Below are positions 41,940-51,212 of a stretch of DNA of 64,000 nucleotides, piece after piece; the first letter of the stretch is position 1; each line of letters opens with the position of its first letter. A model generated the notes under the pieces. That model made no database searches. It was given only the letters and a program-made list of their open reading frames with translations, and was not told the origin of the DNA. Where the stretch lies: assembly GCA_021325025.1 (NCBI GenBank), contig JAJPHZ010000035.1, positions 1-64,000 of the forward strand, written 5' to 3'. The translations under genes were made by a program, and so were the position numbers. Source of the stretch: Pseudomonadota bacterium. GTDB taxonomy: Bacteria; Desulfobacterota; Binatia; Binatales; Binataceae.

Positions 41940-42920
41940 TCAGTAGCTTGCCAGGCGCTTGATCGCCTCGACGATCTTGTTGGTGTTGGGCAGGATCGCC
42001 TCCTCCAGCGGCGGGCTGAAGGCGTTGTGCGTGTCCCACATCGCCAGGCGCATGATCGGCCCGTCGAGGTACTCAAAGGCGTGCTCGGCGATCAACGCGG
42101 CGACCTCGCCGCCGATCCCGCCGGTGAGGCGGTCTTCATGCACGATCAGGACCTTGCCGGTTTTCTTCGCAGTGGCCAGGATCGCCTCGCGGTCCAGGGG
42201 CAGCAGGGTACGCAGGTCGACGACCTCGATCGAAACGCCATCGGCCTTCTCGACAATTCGCGCCGCGTCGAGCGACTGCCCAACGGTGCCGCCGTAAGTG
42301 ATAATCGACAGGTCGCGCCCCTCGTGCCTGACCTCGGCCACCCCGATCGGAACCGTGAAGTCGCCTTCAGGAATATCCTCCTTGAGGCTGCGGTAAAGGC
42401 GCTTGTGTTCGAAGTACAGCACCGGGTCGTCGTCGCGGATCGCGCTCTTGAGCAGGCCCTTGGCGTCGTAGGGAGTAGCGGGGGCGACGACTTTAAGGCC
42501 GGGCACGCGCGTGAACCAGGCCTCGGGATTTTGCGAATGGAAGATCGCGCCGTGAATGCCTGCACCCGACGGTCCGCGGATTACAAGCGGGCAGCAGGCG
42601 CGTCCGCCGTGGCGGAAACGCAAGGTCGCGGCCATGTTGACGATCTGGTCGAAGGCGCAGGAGATGAAATCGGCAAACTGCATCTCGACCACCGGACGCA
42701 TACCGAGCATCGCGGCACCGATTCCCGCACCCACGATCAGCGATTCGGAAATCGGCGTATCGATCACGCGGTCGGGGCCGAAGGCGTCGAGCAGACCTTC
42801 GGTGACCTTGAACGCGCCGCCCAACTCCGCGACGTCCTCGCCCATCACGAAGACGTTTTCGTCGCGGCCCATCTCCTCGTGCAGCGCCTCGTTGATCGCC
42901 TTCAGATACGTGACCTCCAT
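41940..42920 (-). CDS. 2-oxo acid dehydrogenase E1 beta subunit
   Basis: 326 aa transketolase-like subunit. VFVMGEDVAELGGAFKVTEGL, TPISESLIVGAGIGAAMLG and FHSQNPEAWFTRVPGLKVV are family motifs; the last, with DDDPVLYFEHKRLYRSL, is closer to the branched-chain type than to pyruvate E1. It pairs with E1 alpha to decarboxylate a 2-oxo acid with thiamine diphosphate. Nine bases separate it from the E2 gene and three from E1 alpha, so the three are one operon. Confidence 0.92.
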   Translation of the reverse strand: MEVTYLKAINEALHEEMGRDENVFVMGEDVAELGGAFKVTEGLLDAFGPDRVIDTPISESLIVGAGIGAAMLGMRPVVEMQFADFISCAFDQIVNMAATLRFRHGGRACCPLVIRGPSGAGIHGAIFHSQNPEAWFTRVPGLKVVAPATPYDAKGLLKSAIRDDDPVLYFEHKRLYRSLKEDIPEGDFTVPIGVAEVRHEGRDLSIITYGGTVGQSLDAARIVEKADGVSIEVVDLRTLLPLDREAILATAKKTGKVLIVHEDRLTGGIGGEVAALIAEHAFEYLDGPIMRLAMWDTHNAFSPPLEEAILPNTNKIVEAIKRLASY

Positions 42921-42923
42921 CGT

Positions 42924-43955
42924 CTAGCTCCGCCTTCCGTTGAGCATCCCGGGGGTGGGTGTGGCATAGAGGTCATCGAGCACGGAGTTGACCTCGGGCC
43001 AGGGGCTGTTTTCGGCGAATTCCACCGCCTGCTGCAGGATGGCGCGGACTTTTTCGTCGATCTGCTCGCGCAGCCGTTTGACGTCCTGGCCCTTCTTTTC
43101 AAGGTAGAACTCGAAGCGCTGGATGGGGTCGCGGCTTTCCCATTTGAGCAGCTCTTCCTTGGAGCGATACAGGGCCGGGTCGTGCTCGCTGTGGCCGTGA
43201 TAGCGGTAGGTCTTGCATTCGATCAGCGCCGGGCCGCCGCCCTCGCGCGTACGCGCCAGCACCGGCTCGGCCACGTCGAGCACCGCCAATAGGTCGTTGC
43301 CCGAGCAGACATAGCCCTTAAACCCGTAGGCCGCGGCGCGATCCGCGACGTCGTCGATCGCCATCTGCTTCTCCAGCGGCGTGGAGTAGGCGTAGCGGTT
43401 GTTCTCGCAGACGAACACCACCGGCAGCTTTCTGACGCCGGCGAAATTCATCGCCTCGTGCACGTCGCCGCGCGAGGCCGCGCCTTCGCCGAAGAAGGCC
43501 ACCGCGATGTTCTTTTCCTTCTTGATCTGGAACTTGAGCGCCGCGCCGACCGCCACCGGCAGTGAAGACCCCAGCATCGAAGTCGAACCGAACACGCCGC
43601 GGCTCAGATCGCCGCCGTGCAGAAAGGAGTCCTTGCCGCGCGAAAGCCCGCCCTCCTTGCCCATCAACTGCGCCATCAGCACGCCCGGGTCCACACCCCG
43701 CATCAGGAACACGCCCAGGTCGCGATGCAGCGGCAGGACCACATCGCCTTGCTGCAGGGGCGCACAGATGCCGGCGATCAGGCCTTCCTGGCCGGCGCCG
43801 GAGTATACGCCGCCGAGGATTTTGTTCTGGCGATGCAGCCGTGAGACGCGCTCCTCGAAGCCGCGGATCAACTTCATCCAGTAGTACAGTTGCAGCTCGT
43901 ATTCGACCTGAGCGCCCGGTTCTGAAGCCACCACCGTCGCGTCTGCCATAGGCAT
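42924..43955 (-). CDS. 2-oxo acid dehydrogenase E1 alpha subunit
   Basis: 343 aa. The thiamine-diphosphate motif is FFGEGAASRGDVHEAMNFAGVRKLPVVFVCENN (GDG replaced by GEG, ending in NN). HRDLGVFLMRG and YSTPLEKQMAIDDVADRAAAYGF are substrate and regulatory-loop segments. RYHGHSEHDPALYRSKEE near residue 262 is the usual conserved loop. It is the first gene of the E1alpha-E1beta-E2-moeA minus-strand run. Substrate type (pyruvate, acetoin or branched-chain) is not decided. Confidence 0.92.
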   Translation of the reverse strand: MPMADATVVASEPGAQVEYELQLYYWMKLIRGFEERVSRLHRQNKILGGVYSGAGQEGLIAGICAPLQQGDVVLPLHRDLGVFLMRGVDPGVLMAQLMGKEGGLSRGKDSFLHGGDLSRGVFGSTSMLGSSLPVAVGAALKFQIKKEKNIAVAFFGEGAASRGDVHEAMNFAGVRKLPVVFVCENNRYAYSTPLEKQMAIDDVADRAAAYGFKGYVCSGNDLLAVLDVAEPVLARTREGGGPALIECKTYRYHGHSEHDPALYRSKEELLKWESRDPIQRFEFYLEKKGQDVKRLREQIDEKVRAILQQAVEFAENSPWPEVNSVLDDLYATPTPGMLNGRRS

Positions 43956-44289
43956 AGCTTAACCCAAAGGACGGCGCGGGCCAAAAAGCAACGCAGCAGC
44001 GGTCGCTTGCCCCCCCGGGCGAAGTGGTCCAACGGCGCTTGCCTCACCGGTGTCCGAAAGACGCAACCAATTCGGCGTGGGCCAAGGGATGGCGCAGGAG
44101 CGCACGAGCCTATCTGCAGGATACTGTTTAGATCTTTGTTATTTTATGACTGATTACAGATATCAATTTGACTGATTCTAGAAATTTATGATACTTAGCA
44201 TCTGAAAGAAGATGTTTTATACAAAGTTCATCATTTTTTGATGGAGATCTGTGTTTTAATCGGCGAAAACCAAGGGGCGGGAGACCACT
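43956..44289. promoter_or_regulatory. Divergent intergenic region with AT-rich island
   Basis: No gene is seen in this 334-bp gap. Its distal part (about 44125-44265) is strikingly AT-rich compared with the GC-rich genes around it. The E1alpha promoter must lie in the lower-coordinate half, and the NHL gene promoter in the AT-rich half. Confidence 0.5.
44168..44195 (+). promoter_or_regulatory. Promoter candidate for the NHL protein gene
   Basis: TTGACT (44168-44173), a 16-bp spacer and GATACT (44190-44195) match the sigma70 consensus at 9 of 12 positions inside the AT-rich island. The leader would be about 88 nt. Other -10-like sequences in the island could also be used. Confidence 0.4.
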
Positions 44290-47200
44290 ATGCACCGAAG
44301 ATTCCATTCACACAAACCTGCGATAACTGCCGTGGCGATAATCGCCCTGATGGCGGTTGGTCTGCCCGCCTACCTGGGGGCGTTTACTTTCATGCCCGAC
44401 CGCCAGGTCGCGCAGCGCCTGCTGTTCCCCGTCGCGGATTCGGCCTTTCCGGTGGCCGCGGGCGATGCAATCGCCGATCACGTGCTGGGACAGATGGACT
44501 TCGCCCATGCCACCCAGAATTTTGCCGACGCTTCCACCCTCGACCTGCAAAGGAACATCACCGCCGTGGCGATCGATCAGAGCAGCGTTCCCAACCGGGT
44601 CTATGTGGCGGACCCTGCCAACAGCCGGGTCCTGGGATGGTCGAGCGCGGCCGCGTTGAGCAACGGCAAAGCCGCCGACCTCGTGATCGGTCAGCCCGAC
44701 TTCTTTTCCACCACCTGCAACAACGGCGGAGTCAGCGCATCGAGCCTGTGCTTTCCCACCGGCGTTGCGGTGGACGGTTCGGGCAACCTGTACGTCGCTG
44801 ACAACAACAACAGCCGGGTGTTGGAATACAACACGCCGTTCGTCAACACCGGCCAGGCGGGATCGGGCGACAGGATCGCCGATCAGGTCTTCGGCCAGGG
44901 CGGCAATTTCACTTCCGCGCTGTGCAATCAGGGCGCCCTGACGCTGGCCAACGCGGGCACCCTATGCCGTCCGGCCGCGATTGCGATCGACGCCAGTGGC
45001 GTGCTCTACGTCGCAGACCAACAAAATAACCGCGTACTCCAATATTTATTGCCGAGCATCGACGTTACCGCCGATGCGGTCTTCGGACAGGGCGGACAGT
45101 TCACCTCCACGACCTGCAACAAGGGCGGGATCAGCGCCAACAGCCTGTGCCGGCCCGCAGCCTTGGCCACCGACGTATCCAACAACCTGTATGTGGCCGA
45201 CACCAGCAACAGCCGGGTGCTCGAATACAACAATCCGGTGGCCAACGGCACCACCGCCGACGCGGTCTTTGGGCAAGGCGGCAGTTTCACGACGGCAGCA
45301 TGCAATCAGGGCGCAGGGCCCACCGCAAGTTCGCTATGCGGGCCTGCCGGCGTCGCAATCGACGCGACCGGCCATCTGTACATCTCTGACCGGGGCAATT
45401 CCCGGGTGCTCGAATACAACACGCCCGGCACGGTGGCCGCCAAGGTCTTTGGTCAGACCGGCATGAGCGGCAGCAGTTGCAACTTCAGTGGGACCAATGC
45501 CAGTGGATTGTGCAATCCGGGCGGCGTGGCGCTGGACGCCGCCGGAGGTCTTTATGTCGCCGACGATCAAAACAACCGGGTTCTCAGGTACAACAACGCG
45601 TTTGGCGGCGACACCACCGCCGATATCGAGCTGGGCCAGCCTGATTTCGCGCACAACGACCGCAACGCAGTCGACGCCAGCGGATTTGGCGGCAGCGCCG
45701 CTGACGTGGTGCTGGCCGGAACCCTGGACATCGCGGCGCTGGGCGCGGTAGCCATCGACAACAGCGTAAGTCCGCCGCGCATTTGGGTGGCAGACCCTCA
45801 CAACAATCGGGTGCTGGGGTTCAGCAACGTCAACGCTCTGGCTGACGGTCAGGCGGCTTCCATTGTTATCGGCCAAGCCGATTTCACCAACGGCTCAAGC
45901 CAGGCGTGCCTGGGCGCTCCCACCGCCTCCAACCTGTGCTTCCCGACCGGCGTTGCGGTTGATGCGGCGGGCAACCTGTACGTCGCCGACGAGCTGGACA
46001 ACCGGGTACTGAAATATCTGGCGCCAGTTACCAACGGCAAAGCCGCCAGCTTGGTGATCGGTCAACCCGATTTTACCTCGACCAAATGCAACGGTGGCGC
46101 GGCCAGCCCTACTGCAGCAACGTTGTGCAGACCCTGGACTGTGGCGCTGGATGGCGCAGGCGGCCTCTATGTTGCCGACCTGAGCAACAATCGCGTGCTG
46201 GAGTACACCGCGCCGTCCAGTTCGCATCCCAACGCGGCGCACGTGTTCGGCCAGGCAAACTTCGTCAGTTCAAGCTGCAACAAGGGCGGCACGCCCAGCG
46301 CTGCCAGCTTGTGCGAACCGACCGCGATGGCGTTGGACGCAACCGGCCGGCTGTTTATCGCAGACTTCGGCAACAGCCGGGTGCTCAGGTACAACGTTCC
46401 GCTCACCTCGCAGCTCGCCAACCTGGTGTACGGCCAGGGCGCGGCGGGCAACGACTTCATCGACAATAATTGCAACGGCGGCGGCATCGGCGCCGCGACC
46501 CTGTGCAGCGCGGCCGGTGTTGCGGTTGATTCAGCCGGCAATGTGTACATCGCCGACAGCGGCAACAACCGCATCCTGCACTACGCCGCGGGCAGCGTAA
46601 GCGCCGATTTGGTGTTCGGCCAGGGCGGATTTTTCGTCACCAAGAATGCCAATTTGGGCGGAACGACGCCCAGCGCCGCAACCCTATCGCTGCCGCTGTG
46701 GCTGGCGGTCGATAATGCCGCCAACCTCTATGCGGCGGACGCGATGAACAACCGGGTGCTGCAATACCTGGCGCCGCTGGCCGCGCCGAGCCCGACGCCG
46801 ACACCGGCGATGGCTACGCTGTCGCCGACCAGTGTCAATTTCGGCAATGTGGCGCCCGGCAGCATCAGCACCACCAGGAAGGTGACATTGACCAATAACG
46901 GCACGGGATCAATCGTCGTCAACGCCGTCAACCGCGTGGGCTCCAATCCGACCGACTTTCCGCAAAACAACAACTGCATCGGCACGCTGGCCGGCGGCAA
47001 GAGCTGCACCATCAGCATCATGTTTGCGCCGACCGCGCCAGCGGGCACACCCGAGGCGGCGCAGTTCGTAATCTACGACAACGCCAAGAACGCGCCGCAG
47101 CTTCTGCCCGTTTACGGCACGGCTTCCCAGCAAGCGACGCTGGCACCCTCAAGCCTCAGCTTCGGCAGCGTCGCAGTGGGGAGCACCAGCACCGCCAAGG

Positions 47201-47763
47201 TGCTGACGTTGACCAACAATCGCAGCTCGGCCATGACCATCAGCGCAATCGCGCTGGGCGGCACCAACCCCGGCGATTTCCTCAAGACCACGACTTGCGG
47301 AGCGAGCCTGGCGGCGTTTGCCAGTTGCACGATCTCGGTGCAGTTCAAGCCCACCGTACTGGGCGCCAGGTCGGCGACGCTCAGCGCCACCGACACCGCC
47401 AGCAACTCGCCGCAGACCGTCTCGCTGACCGGCACCGGCGCCGCGCAAGTCACCGTTGCGCCTTCCAGTCTGAGCTTCGGCAGTGTGTCGGTCGGCGTGA
47501 CCAGCGCCGCTAAGACGGTGACGCTGACCAACAATCAGAGTACGACGCTGACCATCAGCGCAATCGCGCTGGGCGGCACCAACCCGAGCGATTTCCTCAA
47601 GAGCACCACCTGCGGCGCCAGCCTGTCAGCATTCGCAAGTTGCAGTGTGTCGGTCAGTTTCAAGCCCGCCGCGACCGGTACCCGCAGCGCGCTGCTGACA
47701 ATCACGGACAGCCCCGACACCGGCAGTCCGCATCAGGTAACGGTGAGCGGGACAGGACTCTAA
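44290..47763 (+). CDS. Giant secreted protein: 12 NHL blades plus three Ig-like domains
   Basis: 1157 aa. An N-terminal hydrophobic helix (residues 10-33) signals export. Twelve NHL-type blades with the pattern NLYVADxxNxRVLxY follow between about 90 and 835. The first and seventh have the distinct form VADPxNxRVLGxxxxxAL, so they likely begin two six-bladed propellers. Many blades carry a Cys pair (TTCNNGG...SLCFPTG). A SPTPTP linker leads to three choice-of-anchor-D/ASPM-SPD2-Hydin-like Ig domains (about 843-945, 950-1050 and 1053-1157), the last two nearly identical. It is likely a surface ligand-binding or adhesion protein. GGGAG lies 8 nt before the ATG. Confidence 0.85.
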   Translation: MHRRFHSHKPAITAVAIIALMAVGLPAYLGAFTFMPDRQVAQRLLFPVADSAFPVAAGDAIADHVLGQMDFAHATQNFADASTLDLQRNITAVAIDQSSVPNRVYVADPANSRVLGWSSAAALSNGKAADLVIGQPDFFSTTCNNGGVSASSLCFPTGVAVDGSGNLYVADNNNSRVLEYNTPFVNTGQAGSGDRIADQVFGQGGNFTSALCNQGALTLANAGTLCRPAAIAIDASGVLYVADQQNNRVLQYLLPSIDVTADAVFGQGGQFTSTTCNKGGISANSLCRPAALATDVSNNLYVADTSNSRVLEYNNPVANGTTADAVFGQGGSFTTAACNQGAGPTASSLCGPAGVAIDATGHLYISDRGNSRVLEYNTPGTVAAKVFGQTGMSGSSCNFSGTNASGLCNPGGVALDAAGGLYVADDQNNRVLRYNNAFGGDTTADIELGQPDFAHNDRNAVDASGFGGSAADVVLAGTLDIAALGAVAIDNSVSPPRIWVADPHNNRVLGFSNVNALADGQAASIVIGQADFTNGSSQACLGAPTASNLCFPTGVAVDAAGNLYVADELDNRVLKYLAPVTNGKAASLVIGQPDFTSTKCNGGAASPTAATLCRPWTVALDGAGGLYVADLSNNRVLEYTAPSSSHPNAAHVFGQANFVSSSCNKGGTPSAASLCEPTAMALDATGRLFIADFGNSRVLRYNVPLTSQLANLVYGQGAAGNDFIDNNCNGGGIGAATLCSAAGVAVDSAGNVYIADSGNNRILHYAAGSVSADLVFGQGGFFVTKNANLGGTTPSAATLSLPLWLAVDNAANLYAADAMNNRVLQYLAPLAAPSPTPTPAMATLSPTSVNFGNVAPGSISTTRKVTLTNNGTGSIVVNAVNRVGSNPTDFPQNNNCIGTLAGGKSCTISIMFAPTAPAGTPEAAQFVIYDNAKNAPQLLPVYGTASQQATLAPSSLSFGSVAVGSTSTAKVLTLTNNRSSAMTISAIALGGTNPGDFLKTTTCGASLAAFASCTISVQFKPTVLGARSATLSATDTASNSPQTVSLTGTGAAQVTVAPSSLSFGSVSVGVTSAAKTVTLTNNQSTTLTISAIALGGTNPSDFLKSTTCGASLSAFASCSVSVSFKPAATGTRSALLTITDSPDTGSPHQVTVSGTGL

Positions 47764-47823
47764 ACGGACGCAAACCAGGCGATCGCCGTACGCTGCGCGT
47801 CAGCGGTTGCCTCTGCAAAACCG

Positions 47824-49032
47824 ATGGCTTATAACGGGGCCGAGAATATGTCGGCCCCCAACCTCGCATTGGATTCGCAGGCGCATCGGCCGCCCGTGCG
47901 CTCGATTATCGACCGGGCGATGGCGGGGGTGCCGCTGGGCGCGCAGGAGGCCGTTGCGCTGATCGAGTGCGACGACCTCGGCCTGCTGCTGGACGCCGCC
48001 GGCGAACTGCGCGATCGGGTCAAGGGGCGCGACGTCACCTACTCGCCCAAAGTGTTCCTGCCGGTCACCAATCTGTGCCGCGACCGCTGCACCTATTGCA
48101 CCTTCCGCAAGGACCCGTGGGATCCCGAAGCCTGGACGATGATGCCGCACGAGATCATCGACTGGTCGCGCCGCGGGCGCGCGTTGGGATGCAGGGAGGC
48201 GCTGATGTGCCTGGGCGACAAGCCGGAGGTGGCGTTTCGGGAATATCGCCAAACGCTCCAGTCGCTGGGCGTGCGCAGCACGATCGAATACGTGCAGCAG
48301 GCCTGCGCGCTGGCGCTGGCCGAGGGCCTGCTGCCGCACACCAATGCCGGCGTGATGTCCTATGCCGAGATGGGGAGGCTGCGTCCGGTCAACGCCAGCA
48401 TGGGGCTGATGCTGGAGGACATCTCCACGCGCCTGCGCAAGCGCGGCGGGGCACACCAATGGGCGCCGGACAAGGAGCCGGCGCGGCGGATGCGGATGCT
48501 GGAGGAGGCGGGCCAGCTCAAAATTCCCTTCACCAGCGGAATCCTGCTCGGCATCGGCGAGACCAGCGCCGAACGGGCGCTGAGCCTTATCGCGCTGCGC
48601 GACGTCCATCGCCGTTACGGGCACATCCAGGAAGTGATCATCCAGAATTTCCGCGCCAAGCCCAATATCCCGATGGCCGATGCGCCCGAGCCGGACCAAA
48701 TCGAAATGGCGCGCGCCATCGCGACCGCGCGCCTGGTGCTGGGCAGCGAGATGAACGTTCAGGCGCCGCCCAACCTCTCGCCCAACGACATCGAGCTGTT
48801 CCTGCGCGCCGGCCTCAACGATTGGGGCGGTATCGCGCCGTTGACCCGCGATTACGTCAACCCTGAGGCGCCGTGGCCGCACGTCGAGCAGCTGGGCGAG
48901 CGCTGTGCGCGCGCCGGCTTCCGCCTGCATCAACGGCTGCCCGTCTACCGGGAATACATCAACGATGAGTGGATCGATCCGGTCCTGCTGCCCGCGGTCA
49001 AGCAGGCGGCGGCGGACCTCAAGACCGCCTGA
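47824..49032 (+). CDS. cofG: FO synthase subunit 1, CofG
   Basis: 402 aa radical SAM enzyme. With CofH it makes FO, the deazaflavin core of coenzyme F420, from tyrosine and a ribityl-uracil. The cluster motif is CRDRCTYC (Cys85, Cys89, Cys92), followed by CLGDKPE, NAGVMSYAEMGRLR and GILLGIGET. In mycobacteria CofG and CofH are fused as FbiC; here they are separate. ATG 47824 has no clear ribosome site; ATG 47848 is an alternative. It opens the cofG-cofH-cofD-cofE run. Confidence 0.95.
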   Translation: MAYNGAENMSAPNLALDSQAHRPPVRSIIDRAMAGVPLGAQEAVALIECDDLGLLLDAAGELRDRVKGRDVTYSPKVFLPVTNLCRDRCTYCTFRKDPWDPEAWTMMPHEIIDWSRRGRALGCREALMCLGDKPEVAFREYRQTLQSLGVRSTIEYVQQACALALAEGLLPHTNAGVMSYAEMGRLRPVNASMGLMLEDISTRLRKRGGAHQWAPDKEPARRMRMLEEAGQLKIPFTSGILLGIGETSAERALSLIALRDVHRRYGHIQEVIIQNFRAKPNIPMADAPEPDQIEMARAIATARLVLGSEMNVQAPPNLSPNDIELFLRAGLNDWGGIAPLTRDYVNPEAPWPHVEQLGERCARAGFRLHQRLPVYREYINDEWIDPVLLPAVKQAAADLKTA

Positions 49033-49052
49033 ACCAGCGGCGGAGGTGTAGT

Positions 49053-50306
49053 GTGAATCTGACCGAACTGCGCAGCTACGTCGATGAAATCGAGTCCACG
49101 CCGCTGGACGCGCTGCTGGCCGAAGCCTCGCCGGCGGTGCGCGCAGCGCTGCTTAAAGCGCTCAACCACCAGGAGCTGACGCGTGAGGAGGGACTGGCGC
49201 TTTATACCTGCCAGGGGAGCGACTTGCGCGCGATGGTCAAATGCGCGGATTTGGCGCGCGCCGAGGACGTCGGCAACGAAGTCACCTATGTCGTCAACCG
49301 CAACATCAACTTCACCAACATCTGCTTTGTCGGATGCCAGTTCTGCGGTTTCAAGCGCCAGCGCTGGGAATCCGACGCTTACGACCATTCCGACCAGGTG
49401 ATTCTGGACAAGGTGGCCGACGCGTGGGCGCGCGGCGCCACCGAAGTCTGCATGCAGGGCGGGATCAATCCCGAGATGCCGCCGTTTAAGTATCGCGACC
49501 TGCTCGACGTCATCAAGGGCAGCTTTCCGGCGATGCACATCCATGCGTTCTCCCCGATGGAGATCATGTACGGGGCGCGGCGCACCAGGATGGCGTACCG
49601 GGAATACATCGGGATGCTGCGCGACCACGGGCTGGGCTCGATTCCCGGCACGGCCGCGGAAATTCTCGACGACAGCGTGCGCGAAATCCTCAGCCACAAG
49701 AAGGTCGATGTGGCGGCGTGGGTCGAAATCATCACCACCGCGCACAGCCTGGGCGTGCCCACCACCTCAACGATCATGTACGGTCACATCGAAAGCCCGG
49801 TTCACGTGGTCAACCATCTGAGTCTGATCCGCGACCTCCAAAAGCGCACCCACGGCTTTACGGAATTCGTGCCGCTGCGCTTCGTCCATCAGAACACCCA
49901 GCTCTTCCGCAAGGGATTGGTGGCGCCGCCGCCGCCGCGCGGCACGGACGACTTGCGCATGTACGCCTTCTCGCGTCTGTTCCTGCGCGGACAGATCAAC
50001 AACATCCAGACCTCGTGGGTGAAGATGGGCGTGGACCTGGCGGCCTTGACACTCAAGGCGGGATGCAACGATTTCTCCGGCACGCTGATGGAGGAAAGCA
50101 TCACCGCGCAGGCGGGCGGCGACGCCGGTGAATTCGTGCCGGTGGACCTGATCGAGCGCAAGGCGGCGGAGATGGGGCGGGTCGCGGTCGAGCGCGACAC
50201 GCTTTACCGAAAACTTTACGGAAAGCGGACTCCCAATGGGGCGCGGCCGATTACTCCCCTCCACAGCGCCGATCACGGTGCTTGCGGGGGGAGTGGGTGC
50301 AGCTAA
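49053..50306 (+). CDS. cofH: FO synthase subunit 2, CofH
   Basis: 417 aa radical SAM enzyme acting with CofG; it uses tyrosine to form the coupling intermediate for FO. The cluster motif is CFVGCQFC (Cys91, Cys95, Cys98), preceded by VVNRNINFTNI. CMQGGINPEM and FTEFVPLRFVHQNTQ are further conserved segments. The start is GTG 49053, seven bases after GGAGG; the frame is open further upstream into cofG. Its 3' end overlaps the cofD start by 71 bp, evidence of tight coupling. Confidence 0.95.
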   Translation: MNLTELRSYVDEIESTPLDALLAEASPAVRAALLKALNHQELTREEGLALYTCQGSDLRAMVKCADLARAEDVGNEVTYVVNRNINFTNICFVGCQFCGFKRQRWESDAYDHSDQVILDKVADAWARGATEVCMQGGINPEMPPFKYRDLLDVIKGSFPAMHIHAFSPMEIMYGARRTRMAYREYIGMLRDHGLGSIPGTAAEILDDSVREILSHKKVDVAAWVEIITTAHSLGVPTTSTIMYGHIESPVHVVNHLSLIRDLQKRTHGFTEFVPLRFVHQNTQLFRKGLVAPPPPRGTDDLRMYAFSRLFLRGQINNIQTSWVKMGVDLAALTLKAGCNDFSGTLMEESITAQAGGDAGEFVPVDLIERKAAEMGRVAVERDTLYRKLYGKRTPNGARPITPLHSADHGACGGSGCS

Positions 50307-51198
50307 GTTCCTGCGCGGACTGACGCGGCGCATCGACCCCAGGCGCGTGCACGTTATCGTCAATACCGGCGATGACGAGGAGTTCTACGGCCTGCACGTT
50401 TCGCCCGATCTCGACACCGTGACCTACACGCTGGCAGGGATGTCCAATCCGGCCACCGGATGGGGTTTGGCGGGCGAATCGTTCAACGCTCTGGGCGCGT
50501 TGGCTGCGTTTTATGGCAAGGGATGGTTTGCGCTGGGCGACCGCGACCTGGCCACCCACATCTATCGCACCGACCGGCTGCGGCAGGGATGGCCGCTCAG
50601 CCGTATCACGGCGGACATCGCGCGCAAACTGGGAGTCAAGGCGCGCATCATGCCGATGAGCGATGATCGGGTGCGGACGTTCGTCAAAGTGCGCGGCCGC
50701 GCGGCGATGCCGTTTCAGGAATACTTCGTGCGCAACCGCGCGCGCGGGCGCGTAGAGCGGATCGAGTTGCGCGGCGCGCAGCAGGCCCGGCCGCTGGCCC
50801 AGGCGCTCGACGCGATCAAAGCGTCGGCCGCGGTCATCCTGGCGCCGTCCAATCCGTTCGTTTCGCTGGGCCCGATCCTGGCGCTGCCGCCGATGCGCAC
50901 GACGCTTGCCTCCCTGCGCGAGCGGGTCGCCGCGATCAGTCCGCTGGTGGGCGGTAAAACAATCAAGGGTCCGGCCGACAAGATGATGCGCGGGCTGGGT
51001 CATGAGGTGTCGCCGGTGGGTCTGGCCAGGCTCTACCGCGATTGCGTCGGCACGCTGATCATCGACCAGCTCGACCGCCGCTATTTGGAGCCGCTTCGCG
51101 CGCTGGGCATCAATGCGGTCGCCACCAACACCATCATGAGCACCCCGGCGCGCGCCGCCGCATTGGCGCAAGTGGTTCTCGACTCGATTCAAGTGTAG
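50236..51198 (+). CDS. cofD: 2-phospho-L-lactate transferase CofD
   Basis: 320 aa. It joins the phospholactyl (or phosphoenolpyruvyl, in bacteria) group to FO to give F420-0. ITVLAGGVGAAKFLRGL begins the fold; VNTGDDEEFYGLHVSPDLDTVTYTL, FALGDRDLATHIYRT and PSNPFVSLGPILAL are family motifs. Its ATG lies inside cofH. GTG 50278 is a later alternative but would remove part of the first strand. A cofC/fbiD guanylyltransferase, needed to supply its activated substrate, is not in the window. Confidence 0.95.
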   Translation: MGRGRLLPSTAPITVLAGGVGAAKFLRGLTRRIDPRRVHVIVNTGDDEEFYGLHVSPDLDTVTYTLAGMSNPATGWGLAGESFNALGALAAFYGKGWFALGDRDLATHIYRTDRLRQGWPLSRITADIARKLGVKARIMPMSDDRVRTFVKVRGRAAMPFQEYFVRNRARGRVERIELRGAQQARPLAQALDAIKASAAVILAPSNPFVSLGPILALPPMRTTLASLRERVAAISPLVGGKTIKGPADKMMRGLGHEVSPVGLARLYRDCVGTLIIDQLDRRYLEPLRALGINAVATNTIMSTPARAAALAQVVLDSIQV

Positions 51199-51212
51199 TC
51201 TTAAGTTCGCTT

